Shown piece by piece: positions 1-9,900 of a stretch of DNA of 64,000 nt. This stretch comes from Maribacter spongiicola. Its GTDB lineage: Bacteria; Bacteroidota; Bacteroidia; Flavobacteriales; Flavobacteriaceae. The notes under the pieces were generated by a model. The model did no database searches and was not told where the DNA came from. It saw nothing but the letters and a program-made list of their open reading frames with translations. Position 1 is the first letter of the stretch, and each line of letters opens with the position of its first letter. The stretch lies in the NCBI RefSeq assembly GCF_004364165.1, contig NZ_SOAY01000010.1, positions 709,098 through 773,097 of the forward strand, written 5' to 3'. Both the position numbers and the translations under genes were made by a program.

Positions 1-355
1 GGTTACAAGAATTGGTAAGTTTATACGTAAAACTAGTATTGATGAATTGCCACAATTCATCAATGTATTTAAAGGTGATATGAGTATTGTAGGTCCAAGA
101 CCTCATATGGTGTTACATACTTCTGATTACGAAAAATCAGTCGATAAATATTTAGTACGCCATTTTGTAAAACCTGGAATAACTGGTTTGGCACAAATAA
201 AGGGCTATCGAGGCGAAATCATTAACTCTTCAGATATTAAGAACCGAACGCGTTTAGATATTTTTTATGTAGAAAGATGGTCTGTAGGGTTAGATTTGCA
301 TATTCTTTTTTACACTATATACAATGTAATTAAGGGGGAAGAAAAAGCTTATTGA
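1..355 (+). CDS. Priming sugar-phosphate transferase, C-terminal fragment (cut by window edge)
   Basis: This is the C-terminal part of a polyprenyl-phosphate sugar-1-phosphate transferase, the membrane enzyme that starts a lipid-linked polysaccharide repeat unit. The frame is open from base 2, so the gene begins left of the window. The visible 117 residues carry the family's catalytic-core signatures: TSIDELPQF, GDMSIVGPRPHM, and KPGITGLAQIKGYRGE, ending in KAY. They are very close to the C-termini of the complete copies at 1632-2978 and 50889-52235. Nothing can be said about the N-terminal membrane part. Family assignment is secure; the sugar transferred is unknown. Confidence 0.9.
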   Translation, partial: VTRIGKFIRKTSIDELPQFINVFKGDMSIVGPRPHMVLHTSDYEKSVDKYLVRHFVKPGITGLAQIKGYRGEIINSSDIKNRTRLDIFYVERWSVGLDLHILFYTIYNVIKGEEKAY

Positions 356-761
356 ATCATATATTGTTTTAGTAATAATGATGTATTATAAGAATTTAGA
401 ATTATGTATGAGTATACAATATTCTCAAATATGTAAAAAGTTATGGGAGCTATGAAAGCCATCAAAAAATTTTTTGTATTATTTGCATCTGTAATAAATA
501 TTTATTGAAGTATTTTTAATACCTAAATAATCCTTGGCTTTTAGAATTTTGTGGGTAACTAATTTAGGAAATTTATAGGCAAAACGTTTTAATCTTCACA
601 ACAGTTACGTTGCTAATATTTATTGCTCTTCTTTCTTTTTTTAAATAAATAGAATAATTATTTCAACTTCAATCTAGAAAAAAGAAATAGGTTATCTTTT
701 TTACGAATAGAATTCACATAAATGAAATTGTTAAATTATTTTTGAGCAAAATTAGAAATAC
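356..761. other. Non-coding stretch between sugar transferase and DUF808 gene
   Basis: This AT-rich spacer has no convincing gene. An 18-codon frame at 452-508 (MKAIKKFFVLFASV...) looks like the start of a signal peptide but stops at once; it may be a remnant or chance. A promoter-like octamer lies at 737-744. I see no terminator hairpin after the upstream gene. Confidence 0.5.
737..744 (+). promoter_or_regulatory. Possible -7 promoter element for DUF808 gene
   Basis: TATTTTTG matches the Bacteroidota -7 consensus TAnnTTTG and lies 17 bases before the ATG at 762, implying a very short leader. I find no good TTTG -33 element about 20 bases upstream, so the call is weak. Confidence 0.28.
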
Positions 762-1631
762 ATGGCTTCAGGTTTTTTTGCGATTTTAGATGATGTAGCG
801 GCACTTTTGGATGATGTTGCTGCGATGAGTAAAATAGCCACTAAGAAGACGGCTGGTATTTTAGGTGACGATTTAGCAGTAAATGCCGAAAAAGCATCAG
901 GTTTCGTCTCTCAACGCGAATTACCGGTATTATGGGCGATTACCAAAGGGTCATTGCTCAATAAAATTATTATTTTACCTATTGCCTTTTTGTTGAGTGC
1001 CTTTTTACCTTGGGCAGTAACCGTAGTTTTAGTGCTAGGTGGCATTTACCTTGCCTATGAAGGTGCTGAAAAAATTCATGAATTCTTTGTTCCACACGAA
1101 CATGCACATATTGCTGCTGAAATGCAGCCAATGACCAAGGAAGAAATTTTAGAACTAGAAAAAACCAAGGTCAAATCTGCTATAGTTACCGATTTTATAC
1201 TTTCCATTGAAATAGTAATCATCGCTTTAGGTGCGGTCATAAAGGAACCTTTAGTAACCCAAATTGCAGTAGTATCTGTAGTAGCGTTAATTGCTACAAT
1301 AGGTGTTTACGGCATTGTTGCCCTAATTGTTCGTATGGATGAATTTGGTACCAGGCTGATTAACCTGAACGAAGAAGAGAATAGTATCTCTGACAAAATT
1401 GGTCGTTTCTTCGTCAACGCTTTGCCAAAGGTGATTAAAGCATTATCGGTTATCGGTACGATAGCACTATTACTAGTTTCGGGTGGAATATTTGTCCATA
1501 ATATTGACTTCTTCCATCACTTTCTTCCTAACGTACCCAGTATGTTGGTAGAGTTTGTAGTGGGTCTAATAGTGGGCTTTGTTGCGCTGTTTCTCTTCAA
1601 TGGTATTAAAATGCTATTTAAAAAGAAGTAG
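762..1631 (+). CDS. DUF808 (YedI-like) inner-membrane protein
   Basis: This 289-residue protein begins with the highly characteristic DUF808 N-terminus (ASGFFAILDDVAALLDD) and continues with AGILGDDLAVNAEKASGF. It has several hydrophobic segments spread through the chain (roughly residues 75-95, 130-150, 160-180, 225-245, 260-280), as expected for this conserved multi-pass membrane family, which includes E. coli YedI. Its biochemical function is not established. It has no obvious link to the surrounding polysaccharide genes. Its stop codon directly abuts the stop of the leftward sugar transferase, so the two genes converge with no gap. The ATG start is the only sensible one. Confidence 0.9.
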   Translation: MASGFFAILDDVAALLDDVAAMSKIATKKTAGILGDDLAVNAEKASGFVSQRELPVLWAITKGSLLNKIIILPIAFLLSAFLPWAVTVVLVLGGIYLAYEGAEKIHEFFVPHEHAHIAAEMQPMTKEEILELEKTKVKSAIVTDFILSIEIVIIALGAVIKEPLVTQIAVVSVVALIATIGVYGIVALIVRMDEFGTRLINLNEEENSISDKIGRFFVNALPKVIKALSVIGTIALLLVSGGIFVHNIDFFHHFLPNVPSMLVEFVVGLIVGFVALFLFNGIKMLFKKK

Positions 1632-2978
1632 TTAATACGCTCTTGACTCTCCTTTTATTGCATTGTAAATCGTTAAGAAAACAATTTTTGCATCTAAAGC
1701 AAGGGACCATTTTTCCATATAAAAAATATCATACCGCACCCTATTAATAATATCGGATCGATCAATAATTTCTCCTCTACAGCCTTGTACTTGAGCTAAG
1801 CCTGTAATACCTGGTTTTATAAAGTGTCGTACCAAATATCTATCTACCGAATTTTCATATTCTTGGGTATGAACCACCATATGTGGTCTAGGGCCAACAA
1901 CACTCATGTCGCCTATTAATACATTGAAAAATTGAGGTAGTTCGTCTATGCTGGTCTTTCTTAAGATTTTACCTAGACTTGTTACCCTAAAATCGTTTTT
2001 GGTCGCCATTTGTGTATTGCTAGTAATACTCTTGCCCATGGATCTAAATTTATAGCACCAAAATACTTCTCTATTGACCCCGTGGCGTTGCTGTTTAAAA
2101 AATAAGGGTCCTTTAGAATCCATTTTCATTAAAATGTATAATAGTGGTGTTAACCACGAAAGCAAAAATACAATAGCAAAGCTTGATATTAGAACGTCGA
2201 AAATACGTTTAATGAAATTCGAATAATCTAAATCTAATGGTGAGGCCCTTAAGTTTAAAATAGGAACGGCACCATATAATTCTATAGACATGGCACTAGA
2301 GAATAATTCTTTATTATCTGGAATGATCTTTATTCGTTTAAGACTATTATCTGCAATTTTCATGACATACTGTATTTCAGCTTTAGATAATTTTGAAGCC
2401 ATGCAGTACACTTCTTCAACATTATTTTCAAAAATATAATTAAAAGAACTTTCAATGTCGCCCAAACAGGTTGGGTGATCTGATTTTACATTATCAAAAT
2501 AGCCCATATACCGATACCCGTATTCTGGATTATCGAAAATGCGTTTTAACTTTTGTAGGTTTTTGTCTTTACCAATTACAACTACTCTGGTAGTATTATA
2601 TCCTTTGGCTCTGTATAATTTTTTAGACCAATAGAATAGTATTCTAAACAAAGTTAATAGAACACAAATTTGCACATATACTAATGATAGATATATAGGT
2701 GCGTACGAGTTCATGCCTAAGAATACGAAAGAGGTAAAATACACCAAACCATAAATAACAAACAATACAACGAAAGTTTTGAGATTGGTCATAAAACCAT
2801 CTCTTCTGGCCGTAGGGTAGAAGTTTAAGCTATACGTGGTTATAATCCATGTAAGATTGTAATAAAGTATGCTATAACCATTAAAATATGTATCGGGTAA
2901 ATAGGCATATAGTGTTAGGTTAATTAACAGTATATGCACCACAAATGATAATGGTATAATAAAATTCGATTTCTTCAT
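1632..2978 (-). CDS. Undecaprenyl-phosphate sugar phosphotransferase (priming enzyme)
   Basis: This complete 448-residue member of the bacterial sugar-transferase family (WcaJ/WbaP-like) transfers a sugar-1-phosphate from a nucleotide sugar to undecaprenyl phosphate in the inner membrane. The N-terminal half has four hydrophobic spans (about residues 8-120). A Rossmann-like central part follows (RVVVIGKDKNLQKLKRIF), then a membrane-insertion segment near residue 265. The C-terminal catalytic domain has KRHG-type and GDMSVVGPRPHM motifs and KPGITGLAQVQG. It lies downstream of gmd and fcl on the same strand, but 121 bases and a long inverted repeat separate it from fcl. It is a close paralogue of 50889-52235. 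The sugar specificity is unknown. Confidence 0.92.
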   Translation of the reverse strand: MKKSNFIIPLSFVVHILLINLTLYAYLPDTYFNGYSILYYNLTWIITTYSLNFYPTARRDGFMTNLKTFVVLFVIYGLVYFTSFVFLGMNSYAPIYLSLVYVQICVLLTLFRILFYWSKKLYRAKGYNTTRVVVIGKDKNLQKLKRIFDNPEYGYRYMGYFDNVKSDHPTCLGDIESSFNYIFENNVEEVYCMASKLSKAEIQYVMKIADNSLKRIKIIPDNKELFSSAMSIELYGAVPILNLRASPLDLDYSNFIKRIFDVLISSFAIVFLLSWLTPLLYILMKMDSKGPLFFKQQRHGVNREVFWCYKFRSMGKSITSNTQMATKNDFRVTSLGKILRKTSIDELPQFFNVLIGDMSVVGPRPHMVVHTQEYENSVDRYLVRHFIKPGITGLAQVQGCRGEIIDRSDIINRVRYDIFYMEKWSLALDAKIVFLTIYNAIKGESRAY

Positions 2979-3022
2979 TTAAGCTTTTAGTAATGGTTGG
3001 TATAAGAGCTAATGATAGTATA

Positions 3023-3064
3023 TTAATGTTGACCGAAAGCTTTACGGCTGCCGGTCAACGTTAA
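3023..3064 (-). promoter_or_regulatory. Long inverted repeat (hairpin) between fcl and the priming transferase
   Basis: The 13-base arms TTAATGTTGACCG (3023-3035) and CGGTCAACGTTAA (3052-3064) pair with a single G-T mismatch around a 16-base loop. The loop itself can form a small AGC/GCT stem. The element sits in the 121-base gap between two leftward genes. There is no clean U-tract after it on the minus strand, so it may be a partial terminator or an RNA-stabilising hairpin that adjusts expression of the downstream transferase. Confidence 0.6.
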
Positions 3065-3099
3065 ATTTGAGTATGATAGAAATCTGTAGGTAAAAACAA

Positions 3100-4191
3100 T
3101 TAATTCTTAGCGGTATACCAAGAATATACTTGTTCAATTCCTTGTGATAATGAAACGGTGTGTTTCCATCCAAGGTCATGTAATTTTGAGGGATCTGTCA
3201 GTTTCTTTAATGTTCCATCTGGTTTTTCGGTATTAAAGTATAATTCACCTTTAAAACTGATTGTTTGCTGTATAAGTTCAGCTAAATCTTTAATAGTGAT
3301 ATCTACGCCAGTACCAATGTTGATGTGCGTATTGCGCACTTCTTTAGTATCTTTTGAATAACAATCTTTAAAATCTCGCTGCTCCATCAAAAAGACACAG
3401 GCATCTGCCATATCTTCGCTCCAAAGAAACTCTCGCATCGGTTTACCTGAACCCCATATTTCTAGGTAAATGGTGTCATCTTCTCTTTTAATGCCATACT
3501 TGTCTAACACGGCAAGTATTTCTTTTTCAGATGAATTTCCATTGACTCCTTCAATAGGCAGCGCATTTAAATCTTGAGCAATTGTATTCCAGTCATTATT
3601 TTCCAAAGCCTTACCTAAATACATTTTTCTAATTAATGCCGGTAATACATGCGATTTTTCTAAATCGAAATTATCATTAGGTCCGTACAGATTAGTGGGC
3701 ATTACAGAAATAAAGTTTGTACCGTACTGTAAATTGTAACTTTCACACATTTTAATACCCGCTATTTTGGCAATAGCATAAGGTTCGTTTGTGTACTCTA
3801 GTGTATCTGTCAGTAAATAGTCCTCTTTCATGGGTTGTGGACAATTTTTAGGGTAAATACACGTACTACCTAAAAAGAGTAATTTTTTTACACCATGAAG
3901 ATAACTTTGATGGATTACATTATTCTGAATCATTAGATTCTCATAAATGAAATCTGCCCTATAAGTGTTATTCGCAACGATACCACCAACTTTGGCGGCT
4001 GCAAGAATAACATAAGAGGGTTTTTCAACCTCAAAAAAGGTCGCAACCTCCGTGGCATTAGTTAAATCTAATTCTTTATGTGTTCGGTAAACTAAATTTG
4101 AATACCCTCTACTTTCAAGATTCTTAACTATTGCACTGCCCACAAGACCACGGTGCCCTGCGATATATATTTTTGCTTCTTTATTTAACAT
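3100..4191 (-). CDS. fcl: GDP-L-fucose synthase
   Basis: This NADPH-dependent epimerase/reductase converts GDP-4-keto-6-deoxy-D-mannose to GDP-L-fucose in the cytoplasm, the step after Gmd. The 363-residue SDR protein has the nucleotide-binding motif AGHRGLVGS near its N-terminus and the catalytic YAIAK (Tyr about 138, Lys about 142), with GSTCIYP and PTNLYGPND as in the family. It is about 40 residues longer than the E. coli enzyme because of an insertion around residues 190-230, which I recall as usual in Bacteroidota homologues. The gene follows gmd on the same strand with a 47-base gap, so the two are probably one transcript supplying fucose for a surface glycan. Confidence 0.95.
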   Translation of the reverse strand: MLNKEAKIYIAGHRGLVGSAIVKNLESRGYSNLVYRTHKELDLTNATEVATFFEVEKPSYVILAAAKVGGIVANNTYRADFIYENLMIQNNVIHQSYLHGVKKLLFLGSTCIYPKNCPQPMKEDYLLTDTLEYTNEPYAIAKIAGIKMCESYNLQYGTNFISVMPTNLYGPNDNFDLEKSHVLPALIRKMYLGKALENNDWNTIAQDLNALPIEGVNGNSSEKEILAVLDKYGIKREDDTIYLEIWGSGKPMREFLWSEDMADACVFLMEQRDFKDCYSKDTKEVRNTHINIGTGVDITIKDLAELIQQTISFKGELYFNTEKPDGTLKKLTDPSKLHDLGWKHTVSLSQGIEQVYSWYTAKN

Positions 4192-4238
4192 TTGGTACTA
4201 TTTACCTACTATTAGAAGAATTGACGGTTTATAATTAT

Positions 4239-5351
4239 TTATTCAAAATAATTATAAGTTACATAACCACCTTTTTTCAAATATTGATCTTTTTGCATCA
4301 ATTTTAAATCATGTGTCATCATGTCTTTCACCAAACCTTGTAGGTCATATTCTGGGATCCAGCCTAACTTCGTATTTGCTTTTGTAGCATCACCAATTAA
4401 TAACTCAACCTCTGTTGGTCTAAAATATTTAGGATCAACAGCAAGAACTTCTTTTCCGATTTCAACTTGTATATCAGGATTAGAACATGATTTTATATAT
4501 CCTTTTTCATCAACACCTTCGCCTTTAAACTCTATTTCAATACCCATTTCTGCAAACGCCATTCTTACGAATTCACGAACAGGAGTAGTTTTACCAGTTG
4601 CAATTACCCAATCTTCTGCTTCATCAGCTTGAAGAATCATCCACATCATACGAACATAATCTTTAGCATGACCCCAATCTCGTTGCGCATCTAAATTACC
4701 TAGGTAAATTTTATCTTGTAAGCCTAAACCAATTCTTGCAGCAGCTCTAGTTATTTTTCTAGTTACAAAAGTTTCTCCTCTAATCGGCGATTCATGGTTA
4801 AACAAAATACCATTACAAGCGAACATGCCGTAAGCCTCTCTGTAGTTTACGGTGATCCAAAATGCATACATTTTTGCAACAGCATAAGGGCTACGCGGGT
4901 AAAAAGGAGTAGTCTCTGATTGCGGAACTTCTTGTACTTTTCCGTATAATTCTGAAGTTGATGCTTGGTAAATACGTGTTTTCTTCTCTAGACCTAACAA
5001 ACGTACGGCATCTAAAATTCTAAGTGTACCCAAACCATCTGCATTACCAGTATATTCTGGAACTTCGAATGAAACCTGAACGTGGCTCATTGCCGCTAAG
5101 TTATAAATCTCATCTGGTTGAATTTCTTGTATTAATCTAATTAGATTGGTACTATCGGTCATATCACCATAATGAAGTACAAAATTTCTGTTCTCAATAT
5201 GTGGGTCTTGATAAAGATGATCAATTCTGTCAGTATTAAACAATGACGCTCTTCTTTTAATACCGTGTACTTGATACCCCTTCTTTAATAAAAACTCGCT
5301 TAAATAAGCTCCGTCTTGACCTGTGACTCCAGTGATTAATGCTACTTTCAT
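4239..5351 (-). CDS. gmd: GDP-mannose 4,6-dehydratase
   Basis: This enzyme catalyses the first committed step to GDP-L-fucose: GDP-D-mannose to GDP-4-keto-6-deoxy-mannose. The 370-residue SDR protein starts with the NADP-binding [15 protein letters not shown]. It has the catalytic SPYAVAK (Tyr about 156, Lys about 160), the family motifs [19 protein letters not shown] and [15 protein letters not shown], and the expected full length. It is the first gene of a leftward gmd-fcl unit. An 874-base non-coding region precedes it, so a long leader is possible. Confidence 0.97.
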   Translation of the reverse strand: MKVALITGVTGQDGAYLSEFLLKKGYQVHGIKRRASLFNTDRIDHLYQDPHIENRNFVLHYGDMTDSTNLIRLIQEIQPDEIYNLAAMSHVQVSFEVPEYTGNADGLGTLRILDAVRLLGLEKKTRIYQASTSELYGKVQEVPQSETTPFYPRSPYAVAKMYAFWITVNYREAYGMFACNGILFNHESPIRGETFVTRKITRAAARIGLGLQDKIYLGNLDAQRDWGHAKDYVRMMWMILQADEAEDWVIATGKTTPVREFVRMAFAEMGIEIEFKGEGVDEKGYIKSCSNPDIQVEIGKEVLAVDPKYFRPTEVELLIGDATKANTKLGWIPEYDLQGLVKDMMTHDLKLMQKDQYLKKGGYVTYNYFE

Positions 5352-5607
5352 ACTATTGTAAAATGGATTTATAAATGTTTTTTTTATTTAAATGTCAACT
5401 ATTAATCAGGTTAGTATTCGGCTATAATATGATTAATAACGTAATAGTTTACCTAAATTAAACGCTTGTTTATTAATTCGTATAATGATATTAATTAGGC
5501 AAAAGTTCAATTTTACCATTAACTAGATAATTATGAAAAAATCAGAAGTCTTTTAAAATGAAGTATATATTTTCTTCATCTTACAACTGAAGTTAATGGT
5601 TGTGTCG

Positions 5608-5615
5608 CAAATTTA
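5608..5615 (-). promoter_or_regulatory. Possible -7 element for leftward gmd-fcl transcription
   Basis: CAAATTTA on the plus strand reads TAAATTTG on the minus strand, matching TAnnTTTG. The nearest TTG-like -33 element (5639-5641) is 23 bases away, a little far. If used, it would give gmd a 5' leader of about 250 bases. Confidence 0.3.
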
Positions 5616-6209
5616 GTATATTATTTGAGCATTCAGATCAATTCAAACAAACCTTAGACCAATTAATGATATAATCGTTAAACTGTTTTTTTGATTTATT
5701 TCATATTAGTAATGTTACTTTCTAGTGTGGTAATCTTAATGATTAGGGAGTTACAATATCATTCTTATATATTATGATTGAGCGAAACTATAAACATATC
5801 CTACATCTATTTCGTCATTCAAAATAATTTATATCAGTTGCTAAGAAATCACCTTGTAGCTATTGCCCTACTTGACGTTGTGGTAATTGTTGAATATAGC
5901 TTTGGTTCTAGAATCAATGGATTTCTTATGGTAGAAGGGATGAAAAGTTAAAGGTATTTATGTGCGGAAAGCTTGTATAATACAGTACATACTTAAAGAG
6001 GTCTTTATGTACTTAAGCAGCAATTTTGAAGTTGTCAAATTGCCATAAATTTTGTTAAATTTTAATAAATTTCGCACAAAAGTGGTGCGGTTATTAATAT
6101 TTAGCTTAAGTTTATTTCATGAAAGTTTAATATACTTTTCTAGTGTTTTAGAAATGTGATTTGAGCTTTAATTTATAATTTTTACTGTTTTTCCCCGTTA
6201 TTTTATCAA

Positions 6210-6222
6210 CTTAAACCACCAT
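6210..6222 (+). promoter_or_regulatory. Shared leader motif before the small gene
   Basis: CTTAAACCACCAT ends exactly three bases before the ATG at 6226. The paralogous gene at 53532 has CTTAAACCCCCAT at the same distance (12 of 13 identical). Such conservation in otherwise unrelated AT-rich leaders suggests a translational or RNA-binding element. Confidence 0.5.
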
Positions 6223-6225
6223 ACG

Positions 6226-6477
6226 ATGATATCTAACATTTTAAGCGGGAAGCTAACACCTTCTTATCAAAAGAAAAAGTTAGTTTCTCTTGAAGATTGC
6301 TATACGCACCTTAAGCCTTATTTTAGGTTAAAGAAAAGTGTGAAGAACACTAGAACCAATCCTATATCGGTTCAAGAAAAATCAAAGAGTGCAAAAGTTC
6401 AAAATGCTGTCAACTCTATTGAGCAAAATCAAATTTTGTACGCCAAAATTATGACCGAAAGGTTGTTGAAAATTTAA
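6226..6477 (+). CDS. Small hypothetical protein with NQILYAKIM C-terminal motif
   Basis: This 83-residue basic protein, rich in Lys and Ser, has no signal peptide or membrane segment. I do not recognise a family. Its C-terminus (SIEQNQILYAKIMTERLL) closely matches the C-terminus of the 89-residue protein at 53532-53801 (QIEANQILYAKIMQERMM), while the N-terminal halves are only loosely alike. The gene stands alone, has a strong terminator at 6557-6589, and diverges from gmd. Its paralogue likewise diverges from the head of a polysaccharide operon (upxY). A role in control of polysaccharide synthesis is possible but unproven. Confidence 0.75.
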   Translation: MISNILSGKLTPSYQKKKLVSLEDCYTHLKPYFRLKKSVKNTRTNPISVQEKSKSAKVQNAVNSIEQNQILYAKIMTERLLKI

Positions 6478-6966
6478 GCGATTAGATAAAGAGAATGTGT
6501 TCTTTATGAAAGTGTTTTCTATATTAAATATATAGCGCTCAATTGATAATTATACTAGTGTAGTGATGAATTCATTACTACACTTTTTTGTGTTTTAAAA
6601 TTGAACGTAATGGCTTAAAGAGTTGTTCGTTTTCTGGAAGTTATGACACCTCTAAAAGTTTGAAAAACAACTATAATATTTCGACTTTTTCTTCATATGT
6701 AAACGCACATCTAATATTCACTACACATCAGCGAAACTAAATTTCTATTCTACCTATTAATAATATATTTATCGCACAATGGTATCATTGTAAATTTTAA
6801 TCACGGTCATGATGATGTTCGTTTAATGAATTCGACATCTTTAATTTGTTTTTAAATAAGTAGTACATACTTGATTAAAAGAAATAAAGGACTTTAAATT
6901 ATAAGATCTTTGTGACTGTTGGTTCCCCAAAATTTTAAATTGCATAACCTATATTATTAAAGAAGC
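6478..6966. other. Spacer with terminator, upstream of the NRPS gene
   Basis: After the terminator at 6557-6589 the stretch is AT-rich and without a gene. It must contain the promoter of the NRPS gene at 6967, but I find no convincing TAnnTTTG element with a -33 partner. The decamer GTACATACTT occurs here (about 6861) and at about 5981; the meaning is unclear. Confidence 0.5.
6557..6589 (+). terminator. Intrinsic terminator of the 83-residue gene
   Basis: AGTGTAGTGATGAA (6557-6570) pairs with TTCATTACTACACT (6571-6584), with one G-T wobble. A run of six T follows (6584-6589). This is the textbook rho-independent layout, 80 bases after the stop codon at 6477. Confidence 0.85.
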
Positions 6967-9900
6967 TTGGAAGTACTAACACATTTTAACCCTTTTGAAG
7001 GTCCAGAGATAAAACATATTCTGCATACTACAGATGCGCAAGAAGAAATTTGGTATTCTTGTTATTTTGGTGGTGACGATGCGAATAAGGCATATAACCT
7101 CTCATTAACCATTGAATTTGAAGGTGATTTAGATATTACCGCATTACAATGGTCTGTTGATATGTTAATTAGTAGGCATGAAGCTTTACGTTCTGTATTT
7201 AGTCCCGATGGAAAATTTATCAATGTATTTGCTTCCATAATCGCAAACTTAGATTTACAAGATTATTCAAGTCTGTCGGTCGAGGAAAAGAAAGCTGCCA
7301 TAAAAAACTATACCAAGAACGATACTGGTAAAGCGTTTGATCTAACCAAAGAACCCTTAATTCGATTCGCCGTTATTAGAACTGAACCGGATAAATTTCA
7401 GTTTATAATCACCACGCATCATATTGTATGTGATGGTTGGTCTTTAGGTATCATCATGCAAGAATTGGGAGCCTTGTATTCTGCAAAGGTTAAAAATGTA
7501 TCTCACAATCTTCCTGATGCTGTACCGTATACGGAATATGTGGCGCATCAAAATGAAATAAAAGTTAGTCCCGAATTCAATCAAACCGAACAATATTGGT
7601 TGAATGTCTTTAGAAACGATATTCCGACAACTAATCTTCCGACAGATTTTAAACAGATAACGAAGAGAACCTATAACGGTGCACGAATTAACCAGTTATT
7701 AGATAAAAATGTAGTAAAAGGTATTAAACAAACCGGAATTAAAGGTAACTCTAGTTTGGTATTGACCTTAATGGCGGCTTTTGAAATTTTGCTATATAAG
7801 ATTACCGAACAAGAAGGTATTGTGCTTGGGTTACCTGTTGCAGGGCAATCTTCAATGGGGGCAAAACATCTTGTTGGGCATTGCGTGAAGTTGTTGCCGA
7901 TGAAAAGTAATCTAGATATCGACGACAGTTTTATAGATTATTTAAAGAAAAGAAAATCTGCCAATTTTGATGCTTTTGAAAATCAAGAATTGTCATTTGG
8001 TAGTTTATTGAAGAAACTTAATATTCCTAGAACTCCTGGTAGAGTGCCATTGGTGCCGGTAGTTTTTAATGTGGATATGGATTTGGACGATGGTGTTACT
8101 TTTGAGGGACTTTCGTATCAATACCATAGTAATGAACGAGAATATGAGACTTTCGAGTTATTCTTGAATGCAACTGGGTCAAAAGATAATATAGTGTTGG
8201 AATGGTCGTATAATACCAACTTATTCAAAGAAAATACCATACAGGCTATGGGCGAAATGTTCAATGCTATTTTAAATACATTGATTGAACAGCCTAATGC
8301 TAAATTATCTGAAATACTTAACAGATCGAACGAAGATAGTATTGTAAAAGGGGGGTCATTAGGCTACCCAAATACTACCCTTCATGAGCTGTTATATAAA
8401 CAAGCTACAAGCACACCAACGGCAATTGCCTTAGAATTTAAAAACGAGAAGGTTACTTATGCAGAGTTGCAGCGAAAAATAAATAGTACTGCTGTTTACC
8501 TGTGGGAGGAAGGCATAAGACCAGGAGATACAGTGGCTATTTCATTGGAAAGATTACCTGAGTTAATTGCTACGTTATTCGCAATTCTTCAATGCGGAGC
8601 TAAATATGTGCCTATAGATACCGGCTACCCTGATAATCGTACCTTATTGATGATTTCAGATGCTAAATCGAAGTTTTTTATTTGTGACAAATCAAAACAG
8701 GCACTTGAGCATGGTGTCAAAACGATTTTCGTTGAAGAATTAAGAATCAAAGCAAACGAAACTAGTGAAACCATAATTGATGTAAATGTACCTTCTGATG
8801 CAGGAGCGTACATCATTTATACTTCTGGATCTACAGGAAAGCCAAAGGGAGTTCAGGTAACGCATAATAATGTGATAAACCTGTTGTTTTCAATGGGCAA
8901 AGAGCCAGGGATTACACAAAACGATAAAATATTCGCAACTACCACGATCTCTTTTGATGCCATGGTGATGGAGATTTTTTTACCATTGGTTCATGGTGCA
9001 AGTGTTGTATTGGTCGATGAAGAAACACGAAAAGATGGACATCTTTTATTACAAAAAGCAATAGAAGATGAAATAACTGTAATTTGGGGTACACCCACCA
9101 TCTGGCAAATTTTATTGGATTCTGGTTGGAAAAAACCATTGCACATTAAAGCGCTTATTGGTGGTGAACCCGTTTCTAAAGCACTTTCATTAAAATTGCT
9201 AGAAAAGGTTGATGAAGTTTGGAATATTTACGGACCTACGGAAACCACGGTATGCTGCATACTTACAAAAATTACCGATCAAGATAATCCGATTACCATA
9301 GGGAAGCCTATCGCAAATACCGATATTTATATTCTAGATGCTAATGGGAAACCAGTGAGAATAGGAGAAGTCGGAGAAATCGTAATTGGTGGCGACGGAT
9401 TGACCAAAGGCTATTTAGGACAAGAGGAACTTACAAATGAACGTTTCGTCAACAATACTTTTCAAGCTGAAACGAACACTAAAATGTATTTATCTGGAGA
9501 TTTAGGTAAGCTTTTGCCTAATGGTCAAATTGAATGTTTAGGTCGTAAAGACGAACAAGTTAAAGTTCGCGGACATAGAATTGAACTCGGAGAAATTGAG
9601 CATTCTTTAAGTAAGCTGAAAGGAATTCAATCAGCAGCCACCGATGTTAGAAATAATGCTTTAAAAGCATATGTAGTCTATGATGGTAACGAATGGGATT
9701 CTGATGTTGCACTTTGGAAGAAGCAATTAGCGGCGGAGTTACCCGTTTTTATGTTACCCCATGACTATATTAAATTAGATAAACTGCCCGTAACTATTAA
9801 CGGTAAATTAGATAGAAAAGGTCTACCGGATGATACGCATAATATCACTACTAATGAGGAGGTTATTCAACCTTTCAGTAAAGCTGAAAAATTAGTTTCA

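Larger units (their letters stand above)
5352..6225. other. Long non-coding divergent region upstream of gmd and the small gene
   Basis: These 874 bases are AT-rich and lack a credible gene on either strand; the longest frames are under 25 codons. They lie between divergently transcribed gmd and the 83-residue gene, so they probably hold both promoters and possibly a regulatory leader for gmd. A leftward -7-like element is at 5608-5615. A small inverted repeat CGCAC/GTGCG lies at 6073-6089. Confidence 0.6.

Noticed and set aside
452-508. 18-codon frame starting MKAIKKFFVLF
   Set aside because: It resembles a signal peptide start but stops after 18 codons with no continuation in other frames; too short to call.
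3062-3069. TAAATTTG promoter-like octamer pointing right, antisense to fcl (and a similar one near 52385)
   Set aside because: No -33 box at proper distance and no gene in that direction; expected by chance in AT-rich DNA.
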